NCBI GenBank assembly: GCA_919902985.1
Contig: CAKKSC010000004.1
Coordinates: 1 to 64,000, forward strand
DNA from: Desulfuromonadales bacterium
Lineage (GTDB): Bacteria; Desulfobacterota; JAENJC01
Direction: 5' to 3'
Length of the DNA: 64,000 nucleotides
In this document: positions 17,088 through 26,917 of the stretch, piece by piece
Layout: every line of letters begins with the position of its first letter
How positions within the stretch are numbered: the first letter of the stretch is position 1
Position numbers and translations under genes: made by a program
The notes under the pieces: model-generated
The model's database searches: none
The model's input: the letters and a program-made list of their open reading frames with translations, nothing else
Told to the model about the DNA's origin: nothing

Positions 17088-18346
17088 TGAGCGATACTGT
17101 TATCAAAGTTGATGGTGTTTCTAAGAAATACTGCCGTTCCCTGAAACACACGATGCTGTATGGGGTCGCAGACCTCTCTAAAAGCTTTCTTGGACTTGAC
17201 CAGCAGACCGAAAGGCTTAGGGATGGTGAGTTCTGGGCGGTAAACGATGTAAGCTTTGAAGTAAAACAAGGAGAGTCCCTGGGGTTGATCGGCCTCAACG
17301 GCTCAGGGAAGTCAACGCTGCTTAAAATGCTTAACGGCATTATGATGCCGGATAAGGGAATGATCGAGATCTCAGGCAGAGTAGGGGCATTAATAGAGGT
17401 TGGAGCGGGGTTCCATCCGATGCTTACCGGCAGGGAAAATATATACATCAACGGTGCAATTCTTGGGATGTCCAAGAAGGAGATAGGCAATAAGTTTGAT
17501 GAAATAGTTGATTTCGCGGGGATTGAGGACTTTATTGATTCTCCTGTAAAGCACTACAGCTCCGGGATGTATGTTCGTCTCGGGTTTGCTATCGCGGCCC
17601 ATGCCGAACTTGATATACTATTGGTGGATGAGGTGTTGGCGGTTGGGGATGCTGACTTTCAGCTTAAATGTTTAACTAAAATAGAAGGCTTTAGGAGAAG
17701 AGGAAAAAACGTTGTGATAGTTTCGCACGATGTTCTTGTTATCAATAAGTTATGCAGTAAGGTTGTCTTGTTGGATCATGGGACTGTTGTTTGCGATAGC
17801 AATACGAGTGAGACCGTAGGTAAGTATTTTGATATCTCGGCTGAAAAAGCTGCAAGTAAAACATACAAAGATATAGGCGATGTCCCTGATATCTATAATC
17901 AAATATCCAAAAAAATATATTTTACAAGCGTCAAGCTATGCGACGATTCAGGGAAAGAAACAGAAATTTTCAATGTTGGACAGACAATCTTTGTAAAGGC
18001 TTCGTTAACGAAAGATGTAAAGATTGAGAATGCTGTATTCGGAGGAATAATTTACAGCGAGGATGGTATTTACTTAGGTGGGTTTAATTCCCTTTCAATG
18101 AATGGCTCCCTGAGCAGTTGTGAAAAGTCATGCAATATCGAATACAAAATCAGCAGTAACCTTTTAAAGGGCGTCTATTTTCTCACGTTGGCGATACACG
18201 ATGAGACAGGAAAAATTGTTTATGACTACCACGATAGGAGATACAGATTTATTGTAAAGGCTGACGTTAATTCTCTGCCATATAGCGGGTATTTCAAAAT
18301 ACCTTGTACCTGTCAGTATGAATCTGTTCAGAGGCTTGCAAAATAA
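17087..18346 (+). CDS. Polysaccharide ABC exporter ATPase with C-terminal sugar-binding domain (Wzt-like)
   Basis: The protein has 419 aa. The ATPase domain has LNGSGKSTLLKML, the signature HYSSGMYVRLGFA and Walker B ILLVDEVLAVGD. From about residue 275 a beta-rich Wzt C-terminal domain follows (KIYFTSVKLCDDSGKETEIF, then EYKISSNLLKGVYFLTLAI). Such domains read the terminal sugar or cap of the finished chain, which suggests a chain-end-recognising export system. It overlaps both neighbours by 1 nt. Confidence 0.94.
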   Translation: MSDTVIKVDGVSKKYCRSLKHTMLYGVADLSKSFLGLDQQTERLRDGEFWAVNDVSFEVKQGESLGLIGLNGSGKSTLLKMLNGIMMPDKGMIEISGRVGALIEVGAGFHPMLTGRENIYINGAILGMSKKEIGNKFDEIVDFAGIEDFIDSPVKHYSSGMYVRLGFAIAAHAELDILLVDEVLAVGDADFQLKCLTKIEGFRRRGKNVVIVSHDVLVINKLCSKVVLLDHGTVVCDSNTSETVGKYFDISAEKAASKTYKDIGDVPDIYNQISKKIYFTSVKLCDDSGKETEIFNVGQTIFVKASLTKDVKIENAVFGGIIYSEDGIYLGGFNSLSMNGSLSSCEKSCNIEYKISSNLLKGVYFLTLAIHDETGKIVYDYHDRRYRFIVKADVNSLPYSGYFKIPCTCQYESVQRLAK

Positions 18347-20070
18347 TGATTGCACTGGTCAATCCACCTAACCCTCCGGGCAGGGTTTCAAACAAAGATA
18401 TGATGGGCGGCTTCGGTCAGTGTTACCCTGCGGAATGCGATGTGAAGGTCCCACCTATTGACGTACCCTACATAGCCTCAGTTCTCCGTGACAGCAAAGT
18501 GGAATTCAAAGTCATAGACTGTCTTGGGAGTAACTTGTCCTTGGAAGAGCTTATTCAAATGTTAAATGGAATCGAGTTGGATTTTGTGTTTATAAGAACT
18601 TCAACCCCGACGTTCTTATGGGATAGCGAGGTTTCTCGAAAGTTAAAGGAAGTAATAAAAGCTAAAATTGTTTTTTTTGGGCCGCATGTAAATGTGACTA
18701 CTGATGATGTCATAAGCAACCCTAATATAGACGCAATAATCTTAGGCGAACCTGAATATGCGATCAGGGATATTGCAATACAGGGGTTCTTGGATACACC
18801 AGGCATATGGTATAAGGAAGGTGGGAAGACAATTAAGAACGAGCAGCAGGACTATATAGAAGACCTTGATGCACTGCCTTTCCCTGCATGGGATATGTTA
18901 CCCTATATGGAATATACCATTGGAACCCTCATGCCGGATGTACGCCCCACATTATTTCTACAAACCAGCAGGGGCTGTCCGTTCTCATGCAGCTATTGCC
19001 CCTATCCTGTTGCGCAGGGAGATCGGTATCGTAAAAGATCCGCAAAAAACGTCATAGACGAGATCGCCTACCTAATAAGAAACTTCAATGTTAAAAATAT
19101 AGTGATTCGTGACGCGGAGTTCACCCTTGATAGACAGCGGGTAGAAGATATCTGTGCGGGCTTATTAAAAGCTGGTCACAATATCTCGTGGAGATGTGAA
19201 ACAAGGGTAGACACGCTTGATGAGGCATTGCTTGATCTGATGCACAAAGCTGGCTGTACAGGAATCAACATGGGGATAGAGAGCAGAAGTGAGAAGGTCT
19301 GCAAGTCCGTCGGCAGGAAGCCCCTTGACGTAAATGATACAAAAAAAATTGTAAAGAAGTGTAAGGAGTTAGGTATACATACCTTCTGCTTTTTTATAAT
19401 CGGACTGCCAGGGGACGACGTGGTTACGTTTCTGGATACCTTAAATTACGCCATTGACTTAAAAGCGGATATTTCCCAGTTTACTGTGGCCACGCCGTAT
19501 CTTGGCACAGGCATGTACGAGTGGGCTTTTAACAATAACTACATTGAAACATTTGATATTAATAAAATTACAGGGTTCGAGGTTATGATGCGCAATGAGA
19601 ACCTAAGCTCAGAGCAGATAATGTTGATGAGAAGCCAAGCGCAAAGACTGGTGGACCTCATCCGCAGCGGTAGTCTTATGGGAGCCGGAGAAATATTAGA
19701 CGAAGACAGATCTCCAATCTCTTTTCTTATGAAGTATTATTTCCAGAAATTCTATGTTAAAGGGATAAGACGCATTGTCATTTATGGAACCAGAGGGTTG
19801 TCAATTCCGCACGTTAAGAAAATAGGTTTTGAGGTAATTGCCGTTGTTGACGCTAAGCATGAAGGAAAAATCATTGACGGGATGACCGTGCTGAATCCGG
19901 AGTGTATTAAGTTCATAAAGCCAGAGGCCATACTTTTATCCCCTTACAAGAGCAGTGTTTCTTTTAAAAATATTGTAGATAATGAGACTGTCATTGTGGA
20001 AGTGTTTAGTGGACTCAAGAGGATTATTATCCGCATGATGAGGGAACGGCACAAGAAAGGACTCCCATAA
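18346..20070 (+). CDS. B12-binding-domain radical SAM protein with extra C-terminal domain
   Basis: The protein has 574 aa. Residues 1-140 form a cobalamin-binding-like Rossmann fold (LVNPPNPPGR at the start). The radical SAM cluster is CPFSCSYC (about residue 215) and the TIM-barrel part runs to about 440. From about 480 a further Rossmann-like domain follows (IVIYGTRGLSIPHVKKIGFE, then VVDAKHEGKIIDG), of the type seen as an NAD/CoA-binding tail. Class B radical SAM enzymes perform methylations and rearrangements on unactivated carbons. In this operon a nucleotide sugar, lipid or glycan is the likely substrate. The reaction is unknown. Confidence 0.85.
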   Translation: MIALVNPPNPPGRVSNKDMMGGFGQCYPAECDVKVPPIDVPYIASVLRDSKVEFKVIDCLGSNLSLEELIQMLNGIELDFVFIRTSTPTFLWDSEVSRKLKEVIKAKIVFFGPHVNVTTDDVISNPNIDAIILGEPEYAIRDIAIQGFLDTPGIWYKEGGKTIKNEQQDYIEDLDALPFPAWDMLPYMEYTIGTLMPDVRPTLFLQTSRGCPFSCSYCPYPVAQGDRYRKRSAKNVIDEIAYLIRNFNVKNIVIRDAEFTLDRQRVEDICAGLLKAGHNISWRCETRVDTLDEALLDLMHKAGCTGINMGIESRSEKVCKSVGRKPLDVNDTKKIVKKCKELGIHTFCFFIIGLPGDDVVTFLDTLNYAIDLKADISQFTVATPYLGTGMYEWAFNNNYIETFDINKITGFEVMMRNENLSSEQIMLMRSQAQRLVDLIRSGSLMGAGEILDEDRSPISFLMKYYFQKFYVKGIRRIVIYGTRGLSIPHVKKIGFEVIAVVDAKHEGKIIDGMTVLNPECIKFIKPEAILLSPYKSSVSFKNIVDNETVIVEVFSGLKRIIIRMMRERHKKGLP

Positions 20071-20075
20071 TTTTT

Positions 20076-20870
20076 ATGAAAAAAATTCTTGTCACAGGGC
20101 CAAGCGGCTATGTCGGTAAAGCTTTTATTGAGGCATACGGTAAGAAATACTCACTCAGGTTATTTGGCAGAAACCCAATAGATGGCTATGATTTTGTAGT
20201 CGGCGATGTCAAAAACCTTGACAAGTGTGTAGCTGCTGCATGTGGAGTCGATATAATATTGCACATGGCTGCGGCTACGACCAGCAAAAAGGGGGTGTCA
20301 GACAGGGATTATATTGAGACCAATATCGTAGGAACCATAAACATTCTTGAGGCAGCAGCAAGGAACAAGGTTAACAAAGTCGTATATTGCAGCTCCGTCT
20401 GTGCGGTAGGTTTCAGGGCCACCCCCAAGCTTATTATGGAGACCGACACGCCTGACCCTTCTGATGGCATTTATGGATACAGCAAATATATCGGAGAAAA
20501 GCTTTGCGAAGGATATTCGGAAAAATATGGAATCAATATAATATGCTTGCGCCTTGGTATGGTATTCCCGCTCCATGAATTTCAGGTGCCTTCAAATATG
20601 CATAATCGATACTGGCTTGGTTCGGTCCATGTAGATGATGTACTTGAGGCCATCAGGCTTTCGATAGACGATGAAAAAATACGATTTGATGTATTCCATG
20701 TGGCATCTGGAAGCCCACATTCCAAATTCGACATTTCTAAGGCAAGGAACATCCTTGGGTATAACCCTAAGAATAAATTAGAAGAGTACATACATCTTAA
20801 AGCCTCCAAGGCAGGTTTCTTTACAAGGATTCTGGCAAGATTAAGATTCCTTTTACAACTAAAGGATTAA
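20076..20870 (+). CDS. NAD-dependent epimerase/dehydratase (SDR)
   Basis: The protein has 264 aa. The nucleotide-binding motif is TGPSGYVGKAF and the active site is YGYSKYIGE (YxxxK), with CSSVCAVG carrying the catalytic Ser/Thr region. Extended SDRs of this type act on nucleotide sugars. It sits 5 nt after the first radical SAM gene and 4 nt before the second, so it belongs to the same pathway unit. Confidence 0.88.
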   Translation: MKKILVTGPSGYVGKAFIEAYGKKYSLRLFGRNPIDGYDFVVGDVKNLDKCVAAACGVDIILHMAAATTSKKGVSDRDYIETNIVGTINILEAAARNKVNKVVYCSSVCAVGFRATPKLIMETDTPDPSDGIYGYSKYIGEKLCEGYSEKYGINIICLRLGMVFPLHEFQVPSNMHNRYWLGSVHVDDVLEAIRLSIDDEKIRFDVFHVASGSPHSKFDISKARNILGYNPKNKLEEYIHLKASKAGFFTRILARLRFLLQLKD

Positions 20871-20874
20871 TATT

Positions 20875-22746
20875 ATGAAGATACTTCTTATAAACCCTCC
20901 CGGTTGGCAGAAAGGCAGCACAAACCTTGGCCTCTGTTATTTGGCAGGAAGCCTGCTAGTCGGCAAGCATGAAGTTGTTATATTTGATGTAAATGCAACT
21001 GACGACCCTCCTGATAAGATTGCAGAAAAGGCGAAGCAATATGCGCCTGATGTAATAGGTTTTTCTTTAAAGACTGCGACCGCAAAAGCAGCTTTTCTTA
21101 TATCCAGAGCGATTAAAAGCTCCTATGAAAAGGCGATTCATGTGGTAGGCGGACCCCATGTGACACTTGCCTATGATGAGGTCTTGAGAGAAAACCCAGA
21201 AATAGAATACGCCTTCCTGGGCGAATCAGAGATATCTTTTATTGATTTTATTAATATGGTTGAAGGAGGGCGAACCCCTACAACTATAGCTGGGATAGCC
21301 TACAGAGATAACGGGAAGATCGTTGCTACCGAACGCAAATATATTGAGGATATTGACTCTTTGCCTTTTGCTAATCTTGAAGTCATTGAGAACTTCAGTT
21401 TTAACAATTTCCGTTACCCTCTTTTAACCAGCAGAGGGTGCCCATATCCTTGTACATACTGCTGCGTTGGCATCGTCAGCAGCAAAAAATGGCGCTCAAG
21501 GACGCCCGAAAATATCATCGCTGAACTTAAGAATGCCAAAGATAAGTACGGAATAGACAAGTTCGAAATACTTGACGATAACTTCACTTTAAAAGTTGAG
21601 AGGGCTAAGGAGTTCTGCCGATTGCTTATGAAAAGCGGACTCACCTTGAGCTGGTATTGCCATAACGGAATCCGTGCGGATAAGATAGACCTTGAGCTCG
21701 CTAAGCTTATGAAGGCTTCTGGATGTACTAGCGTTGCTCTTGGTGTTGAATCTGGCGATGAAAGGATATTTGACAGTATCAAAAAAGGGGAAAAGCTTGA
21801 AGCAATCATAAATGCGGCAAAGGTTATTAAACAGGCAGGAATGAGGACCGTCGGCTATTTCATAATTGGCCTCCCAGGAGATAGTCTCGAAGGCATTAAA
21901 AAGACGATTAAGTTCCAGCAGGAACTAGGCCTCGACGATTTTACCTATGGTATCCTGAACCCGTATCCCTATACCGAGGTCTATGAGACTGTGAAGCGAG
22001 AAGGGAAGATGCTCATGGACATAAAGGACTCCTCTCACTTCGCCTCGTCTCTTACTATTCCATTTGAGATGCCGGGTTTCTCCAAAAATGAAATGGAGAA
22101 GGCTTATTATCTTGCGAAGAATCAGAAAATCTCAATGGTCATTGAAGGCTATGAAGCTAAATATGGCAAAAAGCCAGAACGTATCCTTTACATCGACTTC
22201 TTCTCCTCATCGATGTTTGTTGACCAACTGAACAGAACCCTGAACAAGTTCGAATTAGATGTTTTTACTGCCCAGTGGCACTGTGATAATTATTTGGCTA
22301 ACAAAACATCGTTCAAAATTGTAAATCTGTATGTATACGTAGATACACCTTACACAATCAACAGGATAATTAAATTTCTTAAAATGTTTAGGATTTTTAG
22401 GTGTAGAGATTACAGTATGATTTTTTATAATATTGAGACCCCGAAATTGCCATTGCCAGTATTGCTACTTATGGTGAGACCAAGAAAGTTTTACTTCGAA
22501 TTTCAGGATGGTGGCAAGATATTAACTCTGTTTGACAAAGAGATCAGGCAGTTTATTTATGACAAAGCAGTGAGCTTTACGCGACGCTTGCCTATAGTTG
22601 TTCTCTCGATAGCCACAAACCTACTGTTTAGAGCAGTTGCTGTCGGTTTCGGATTTTTCCTTTACTTAAAAAGAGGTGGGAAAAGGGTGGATTTTACTAA
22701 CCAGGGACCTAAGTTGATAAATCTAAATGATAAGGAGGGAGCGTGA
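20875..22746 (+). CDS. B12-binding-domain radical SAM protein with membrane-associated C-terminus
   Basis: The protein has 623 aa. A cobalamin-binding-like N-terminus (KILLINPPGW, then VVGGPHVTLAY) is followed by a radical SAM domain with CPYPCTYC (about residue 193), which has CVG after it, and the barrel continues to about 420. The last 200 residues are unusual. ILYIDFFSSSMFVDQLNRTL opens a region that looks like the N-terminus of a glycosyltransferase, with hydrophobic helices and a basic tail after it. The protein may be tethered to the membrane. The substrate is unknown. The stop overlaps the next start. Confidence 0.85.
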   Translation: MKILLINPPGWQKGSTNLGLCYLAGSLLVGKHEVVIFDVNATDDPPDKIAEKAKQYAPDVIGFSLKTATAKAAFLISRAIKSSYEKAIHVVGGPHVTLAYDEVLRENPEIEYAFLGESEISFIDFINMVEGGRTPTTIAGIAYRDNGKIVATERKYIEDIDSLPFANLEVIENFSFNNFRYPLLTSRGCPYPCTYCCVGIVSSKKWRSRTPENIIAELKNAKDKYGIDKFEILDDNFTLKVERAKEFCRLLMKSGLTLSWYCHNGIRADKIDLELAKLMKASGCTSVALGVESGDERIFDSIKKGEKLEAIINAAKVIKQAGMRTVGYFIIGLPGDSLEGIKKTIKFQQELGLDDFTYGILNPYPYTEVYETVKREGKMLMDIKDSSHFASSLTIPFEMPGFSKNEMEKAYYLAKNQKISMVIEGYEAKYGKKPERILYIDFFSSSMFVDQLNRTLNKFELDVFTAQWHCDNYLANKTSFKIVNLYVYVDTPYTINRIIKFLKMFRIFRCRDYSMIFYNIETPKLPLPVLLLMVRPRKFYFEFQDGGKILTLFDKEIRQFIYDKAVSFTRRLPIVVLSIATNLLFRAVAVGFGFFLYLKRGGKRVDFTNQGPKLINLNDKEGA

Positions 22747-23996
22747 AAGTCCTCCATCTCTGTGATCATTACCGTCCGATAGGTGGGGCTGAAAAACTTC
22801 TGTTTGATACGTTGGAAACACTCGAAAAAAGTGCTGGTGTACAAAACGTAGTAGTTACCCATAATTTCCCTGAAAACAAGACAAGCGGCAACAGGAAGGA
22901 GTATATCGTTCCAGACCTCGATATCCAGCCGTTTTCCTGGAATTGCCTCGATTACATCTTGAGAAGCATTAGGGCAAAAAAGGTTCTTGGGAGGATTATT
23001 GATGAGGAGCGTCCTGACGTAATACATATCCATAATATGCAAAACCCCTTTGTCATATCGGAAGCTGTAAAAAAAACAGCCACGGTACGCTCAGTTCATG
23101 ACCCACGGCTCTATTGCTTCAACAGCTGGCGCATCTTGCGCAAAAGCAAAGAGACATGCCACTATCCTATGGGATATAAATGCCTTACTGAAGGATGCCT
23201 CTGGCCCGATCTCCTCATGTTTACCTTTGACGGCAGGGCCGCCGTCCCCAGGTACTTTTCGTACCTAATCCACATGAAGGTAGATAAGCTCATTGTTGAG
23301 AGCGAAGCAATGAAGGCCTGCGTCCTTCAAAATGGCTACAGGGAGGAGCAGATCGCTTTCCTACCAAACTTTACAAGGACATATGACTTTGACGAAGTTA
23401 TGCAGAGGAGTAGGGATCTTGACAGGCCTGAAGAGAATAGCATCCTCTTCGTAGGACGCGCGTCATTTGAGAAAGGGATAGATTATCTTCTGGAAGCCGT
23501 TGCCCTCTTGAAAATACCATTTAAACTTTGTCTGGTGACAGGTGGACCGGCGATGTCTGAGGTGTACGACAGGGTGAAAAAACTGGGACTCTCGGACAGG
23601 GTAGAAATTCCCGGCATCCAATCATATGAGAAAACAAGAGACTATTATGCTATGGCTGATGTAGTGGTGGTCCCATCTGTTTGGATAGAGTCGTTCTGCC
23701 TGGTGGGCATAGAAGCTATGGCTAACGCCAAGCCGGTTGTGGCTTTCCGTACTGGAGGCATCCCAGACTGGTTGGTCGACGGCGTTACCGGACGGTTGGC
23801 AGAATGCAGGAACGCTGCCGACTTAGCTGAAAAGATAGAATTTGTGCTTAAAGATAAGGAAAAGGCGAAGTCTCTTGGGATTAATGGTTATAATCGAGTA
23901 ATGGAGAAATTTTCAAAAGACATTTATATCCCCAGACTTATCAATATTTACGATAGTGCCGTAGAAAATAGAAAGATCCGTAACGACACAAGATAA
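22743..23996 (+). CDS. Family 4 glycosyltransferase
   Basis: The protein has 417 aa and a GT-B fold. N-terminal GGAEKLLFDTLE is followed by a C-terminal domain with ILFVGRASFEKGIDYLLEA and the EX7E motif ESFCLVGIE. The middle cysteine-containing part (YCFNSWRILRKSKETCHYPM) is seen in some polysaccharide GT4 enzymes. It is cytoplasmic or membrane-associated and likely adds one sugar of the exported chain. The start overlaps the radical SAM stop by 4 nt; the start codon is GTG. Confidence 0.92.
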   Translation: MKVLHLCDHYRPIGGAEKLLFDTLETLEKSAGVQNVVVTHNFPENKTSGNRKEYIVPDLDIQPFSWNCLDYILRSIRAKKVLGRIIDEERPDVIHIHNMQNPFVISEAVKKTATVRSVHDPRLYCFNSWRILRKSKETCHYPMGYKCLTEGCLWPDLLMFTFDGRAAVPRYFSYLIHMKVDKLIVESEAMKACVLQNGYREEQIAFLPNFTRTYDFDEVMQRSRDLDRPEENSILFVGRASFEKGIDYLLEAVALLKIPFKLCLVTGGPAMSEVYDRVKKLGLSDRVEIPGIQSYEKTRDYYAMADVVVVPSVWIESFCLVGIEAMANAKPVVAFRTGGIPDWLVDGVTGRLAECRNAADLAEKIEFVLKDKEKAKSLGINGYNRVMEKFSKDIYIPRLINIYDSAVENRKIRNDTR

Positions 23997-23999
23997 AAA

Positions 24000-25301
24000 A
24001 TGAAACCTGTACATTTAATCAGATTTATCGCAAATATTGCGGTAAGGATAATAAAGCCGCTTTTTGGACGGAACCAAATAGTAATGGCTTTTTTCCAGGG
24101 AGTAAATGATCGTCTGACCCTCATAACAATCGCAATTTTTCATGGAGATGTTTTGCGATCCATAAGGACTGCGAAAGACTTTGAAGGTAAATTTGGAGTA
24201 AATGTTGTAGGGTATGTGACTGCTGAGAGCGGTGTTGGAGAGGGTACAAGGGCTAACATAAGGGCTATTGAAAAAACGGGAACACCATTTAGCTTAAACA
24301 GCATCTCCAGTCCTTCAAGGAAGGGTGACGACACATACAAAAACCTGATACAGGAAAGTAACCCCTATCTTTTTAATTTGATACATTCTAACCCTGACAG
24401 TTTCCCTCTTTTTTTGCAGGAAAAAGGCATAGACTATCTTGCAGGCAAATATAATATCGGCTTCTGGTGCTGGGAGTTATCAAATTTGCCGAAGGAATGG
24501 CGTTATTGTTTTCAGTATCTAAACGAGATATGGGTCGCAAGCAATTTCTGTAAAGAGTCTATATCGAGTATCTCGCCCATTCCTGTTATAAAGATTCCCC
24601 CCTCCATTGCTGTTGAAAAGATAAAAGATGTTGATAGATCATACTTCCGGTTAAAGGAAGGGAGTTTTATCTTTCTTTTTATGTTTGATTTCTTGAGCTA
24701 CTTTGAGAGAAAAAATCCAATGGCCGCTATAAAGGCATTCAAATCCGCTTTCTCCCCACTGGACGATGTACAGCTTGTTCTGAAATGTTCTAATTCTGAA
24801 TGGTGTCCGGAGACCAGGGATAGAATGGTTGAAGAGGCGAAGGGACTCAATGTAAGGTTTATTGATGGATATCTTGGCAAAGATGAAATTAACGCATTGA
24901 TGTCCCTGAGCGACTGCTATATATCTTTACATCGGTCTGAGGGATTTGGACTCCCACTTGCTGAAGCGATGTATTTAAAGAAACCTGTTATAGCAACCGG
25001 ATATTCAAGCAATATAGAGTTTATGAATGAAAATAACGGCTTTCTTGTAAAGTACAGGCTTGTGGAAATTGAAAAAGATATAGGTCCTTATAAAAGGGGA
25101 AATGTATGGGCGGAACCTGATGTCGAACACGCCGCAGAACTTATGCGGCTGGTTTTTGAGAAAAGGGATATGGCAAGAAGCATAGGCGAAATTGCTTCGG
25201 AAGATATTAAACGGGAATTAAGTCCCGAAGCTACTGGCAAAATGATATTAAACCGTCTTGAGAGTCTTGTAAAAGAACGCCATTTGAATTTATTAAAATA
25301 G
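24000..25301 (+). CDS. Family 4 glycosyltransferase
   Basis: The protein has 433 aa. The C-terminal GT-B domain is clear, with EGFGLPLAEAMYLKKPVIAT (EX7E motif) and DCYISLHRSEGFG. The N-terminal half contains YVTAESGVGEGTRANIRA and YNIGFWCWELSNLPKEW, features of the subgroup that acts on rhamnan or mannan-like chains. It follows the previous GT4 by 3 nt. Confidence 0.9.
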   Translation: MKPVHLIRFIANIAVRIIKPLFGRNQIVMAFFQGVNDRLTLITIAIFHGDVLRSIRTAKDFEGKFGVNVVGYVTAESGVGEGTRANIRAIEKTGTPFSLNSISSPSRKGDDTYKNLIQESNPYLFNLIHSNPDSFPLFLQEKGIDYLAGKYNIGFWCWELSNLPKEWRYCFQYLNEIWVASNFCKESISSISPIPVIKIPPSIAVEKIKDVDRSYFRLKEGSFIFLFMFDFLSYFERKNPMAAIKAFKSAFSPLDDVQLVLKCSNSEWCPETRDRMVEEAKGLNVRFIDGYLGKDEINALMSLSDCYISLHRSEGFGLPLAEAMYLKKPVIATGYSSNIEFMNENNGFLVKYRLVEIEKDIGPYKRGNVWAEPDVEHAAELMRLVFEKRDMARSIGEIASEDIKRELSPEATGKMILNRLESLVKERHLNLLK

Positions 25302-25365
25302 GGCCTTTTTAAGTTGATCACAGGGGATTGAGAATTGAGAGCAAGCAGATTGGGCAGAAGCTGAT

Positions 25366-26904
25366 ATGAAGATAGGTATAATTAATAAAAGGAATAAATT
25401 TGTATTAGATAGTGTGCGGCGCGAGAGATATTTTTTTTATAACTTTGTAATAACAAACAATGAATTATCTATTCTAAAAATATTTAATTCGACCTTTTCT
25501 ACGCCTGCACGATATATTTGGGAAATTTATCGCAGGTTATCCCTCATGAGTAACCCTAATTCCGATGATAGTTTTTTTGTATTTAATCCACTATATGAAA
25601 TATACCCAAATCACATAAATATTATCCTAAGCGAGATTGATAAAATCTACGGTTCAGACCATGCAATAGTTTTTAGTGACCGGATTGGACGACCTATCGG
25701 ATATTACTTCCCAAGATCATTATTACCGTCTGAGGAAAGATATCTGACATTGCTTTCTACTGTGGATAGCCGCAAGGACAATGAATTTTTAAGCATGTTT
25801 TTTCTTTGTCCCACGGAGGTTATTGCGATAACATCGCTTTCTTTGTATGCATCTAAGCATAATGATTTCTATTACGACTCTGACTATCACAATGTTCTTA
25901 AATGGATTACTGAGTCAGCGATTGGTGCGCTGTCGAAGCGTCTTGGGATTGCATCCAATGATTTCGGAGCAATAGCTCCTAATGAAAAAAATGTGATACG
26001 AAGACTAAGAGACTCAATCCCTTTCACAGCTATCATGCCTTATCATGCAGGGGATGTACTTTTTTTCGGAATTGCAACGAAATATATTGATACTCATATA
26101 ACAAAAGTAGCTGTCAGTAGAATATATATCGATATTCTAAGTGACATGGCTTCAGAGTTGACCTCTATTTCGTTGGATTCCTATCCACCTTCCCGATATG
26201 CAAAAAATATTACCGAAACAGAATATTTTTATGAGATAGTAAGTGAAATTCCTCAAGACAGCTTTTACTATTACTGCAGGACTTTAAGGAAATACTCTTT
26301 ATCGAAATTCTATCTTATTGATCAATTTGCTTTTGTATTAGGTGCTTCTTTTGTTAATGAAGGGGATCTTATCAGTAAAACGAAGCATCAACCAATGCAA
26401 TATAAGCCTCCGGCAGATATTGGGCCTTTCAGGATATTACTTCATTTCGGTGGTGGTTGGCCTCTAAAAGTATATCCGGCTGAACTTCAAAACAGGCTTA
26501 TAAATCTCTTATCAGAAAGAGGATATCATCTAACTATATTATTAGATAGCAATATGAAGTTGGATGAATTCAATTGTGTTAAATTCGAAAACGTGCATCA
26601 ACTTCGAAATTTATTAGAATCCAGCCACATCCTCATTGGGATGGATTCCTTCCCCTGCCATTTTGCTGCTAATGTTATTGGGCTTCCTACGATATGTCTA
26701 TTTGCTAATACACGGCCTGTTAATGCAGATGCCCGATTGTCAAGGACACACATCTTTTTAGAGAATGAGCTGGATTGCAGCCCCTGTGCTGGCGTGGATA
26801 GATGTCCTTTGAATAATAAAAGAGAGTGTAAAAATTTTGTTAGTCCCGAAAAGGTCTTTAGTGCTGTGAGGGACATGCTTCATATTCTGTATCCAAACAA
26901 ATAG
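25366..26904 (+). CDS. Glycosyltransferase with GT9-like C-terminus
   Basis: The protein has 512 aa. The last 150 residues carry the heptosyltransferase family signature, GMDSFPCHFAANVIGLPTIC, plus the cysteine pattern CSPCAGVDRCP and KRECKNFV. The first 350 residues are not recognised; they are aromatic-rich and AT-rich in DNA, unlike the neighbours. Acquisition from elsewhere is possible. The function is inferred as sugar transfer in LPS or another glycan. Confidence 0.7.
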   Translation: MKIGIINKRNKFVLDSVRRERYFFYNFVITNNELSILKIFNSTFSTPARYIWEIYRRLSLMSNPNSDDSFFVFNPLYEIYPNHINIILSEIDKIYGSDHAIVFSDRIGRPIGYYFPRSLLPSEERYLTLLSTVDSRKDNEFLSMFFLCPTEVIAITSLSLYASKHNDFYYDSDYHNVLKWITESAIGALSKRLGIASNDFGAIAPNEKNVIRRLRDSIPFTAIMPYHAGDVLFFGIATKYIDTHITKVAVSRIYIDILSDMASELTSISLDSYPPSRYAKNITETEYFYEIVSEIPQDSFYYYCRTLRKYSLSKFYLIDQFAFVLGASFVNEGDLISKTKHQPMQYKPPADIGPFRILLHFGGGWPLKVYPAELQNRLINLLSERGYHLTILLDSNMKLDEFNCVKFENVHQLRNLLESSHILIGMDSFPCHFAANVIGLPTICLFANTRPVNADARLSRTHIFLENELDCSPCAGVDRCPLNNKRECKNFVSPEKVFSAVRDMLHILYPNK

Positions 26905-26917
26905 TCAGGAGAACGGA

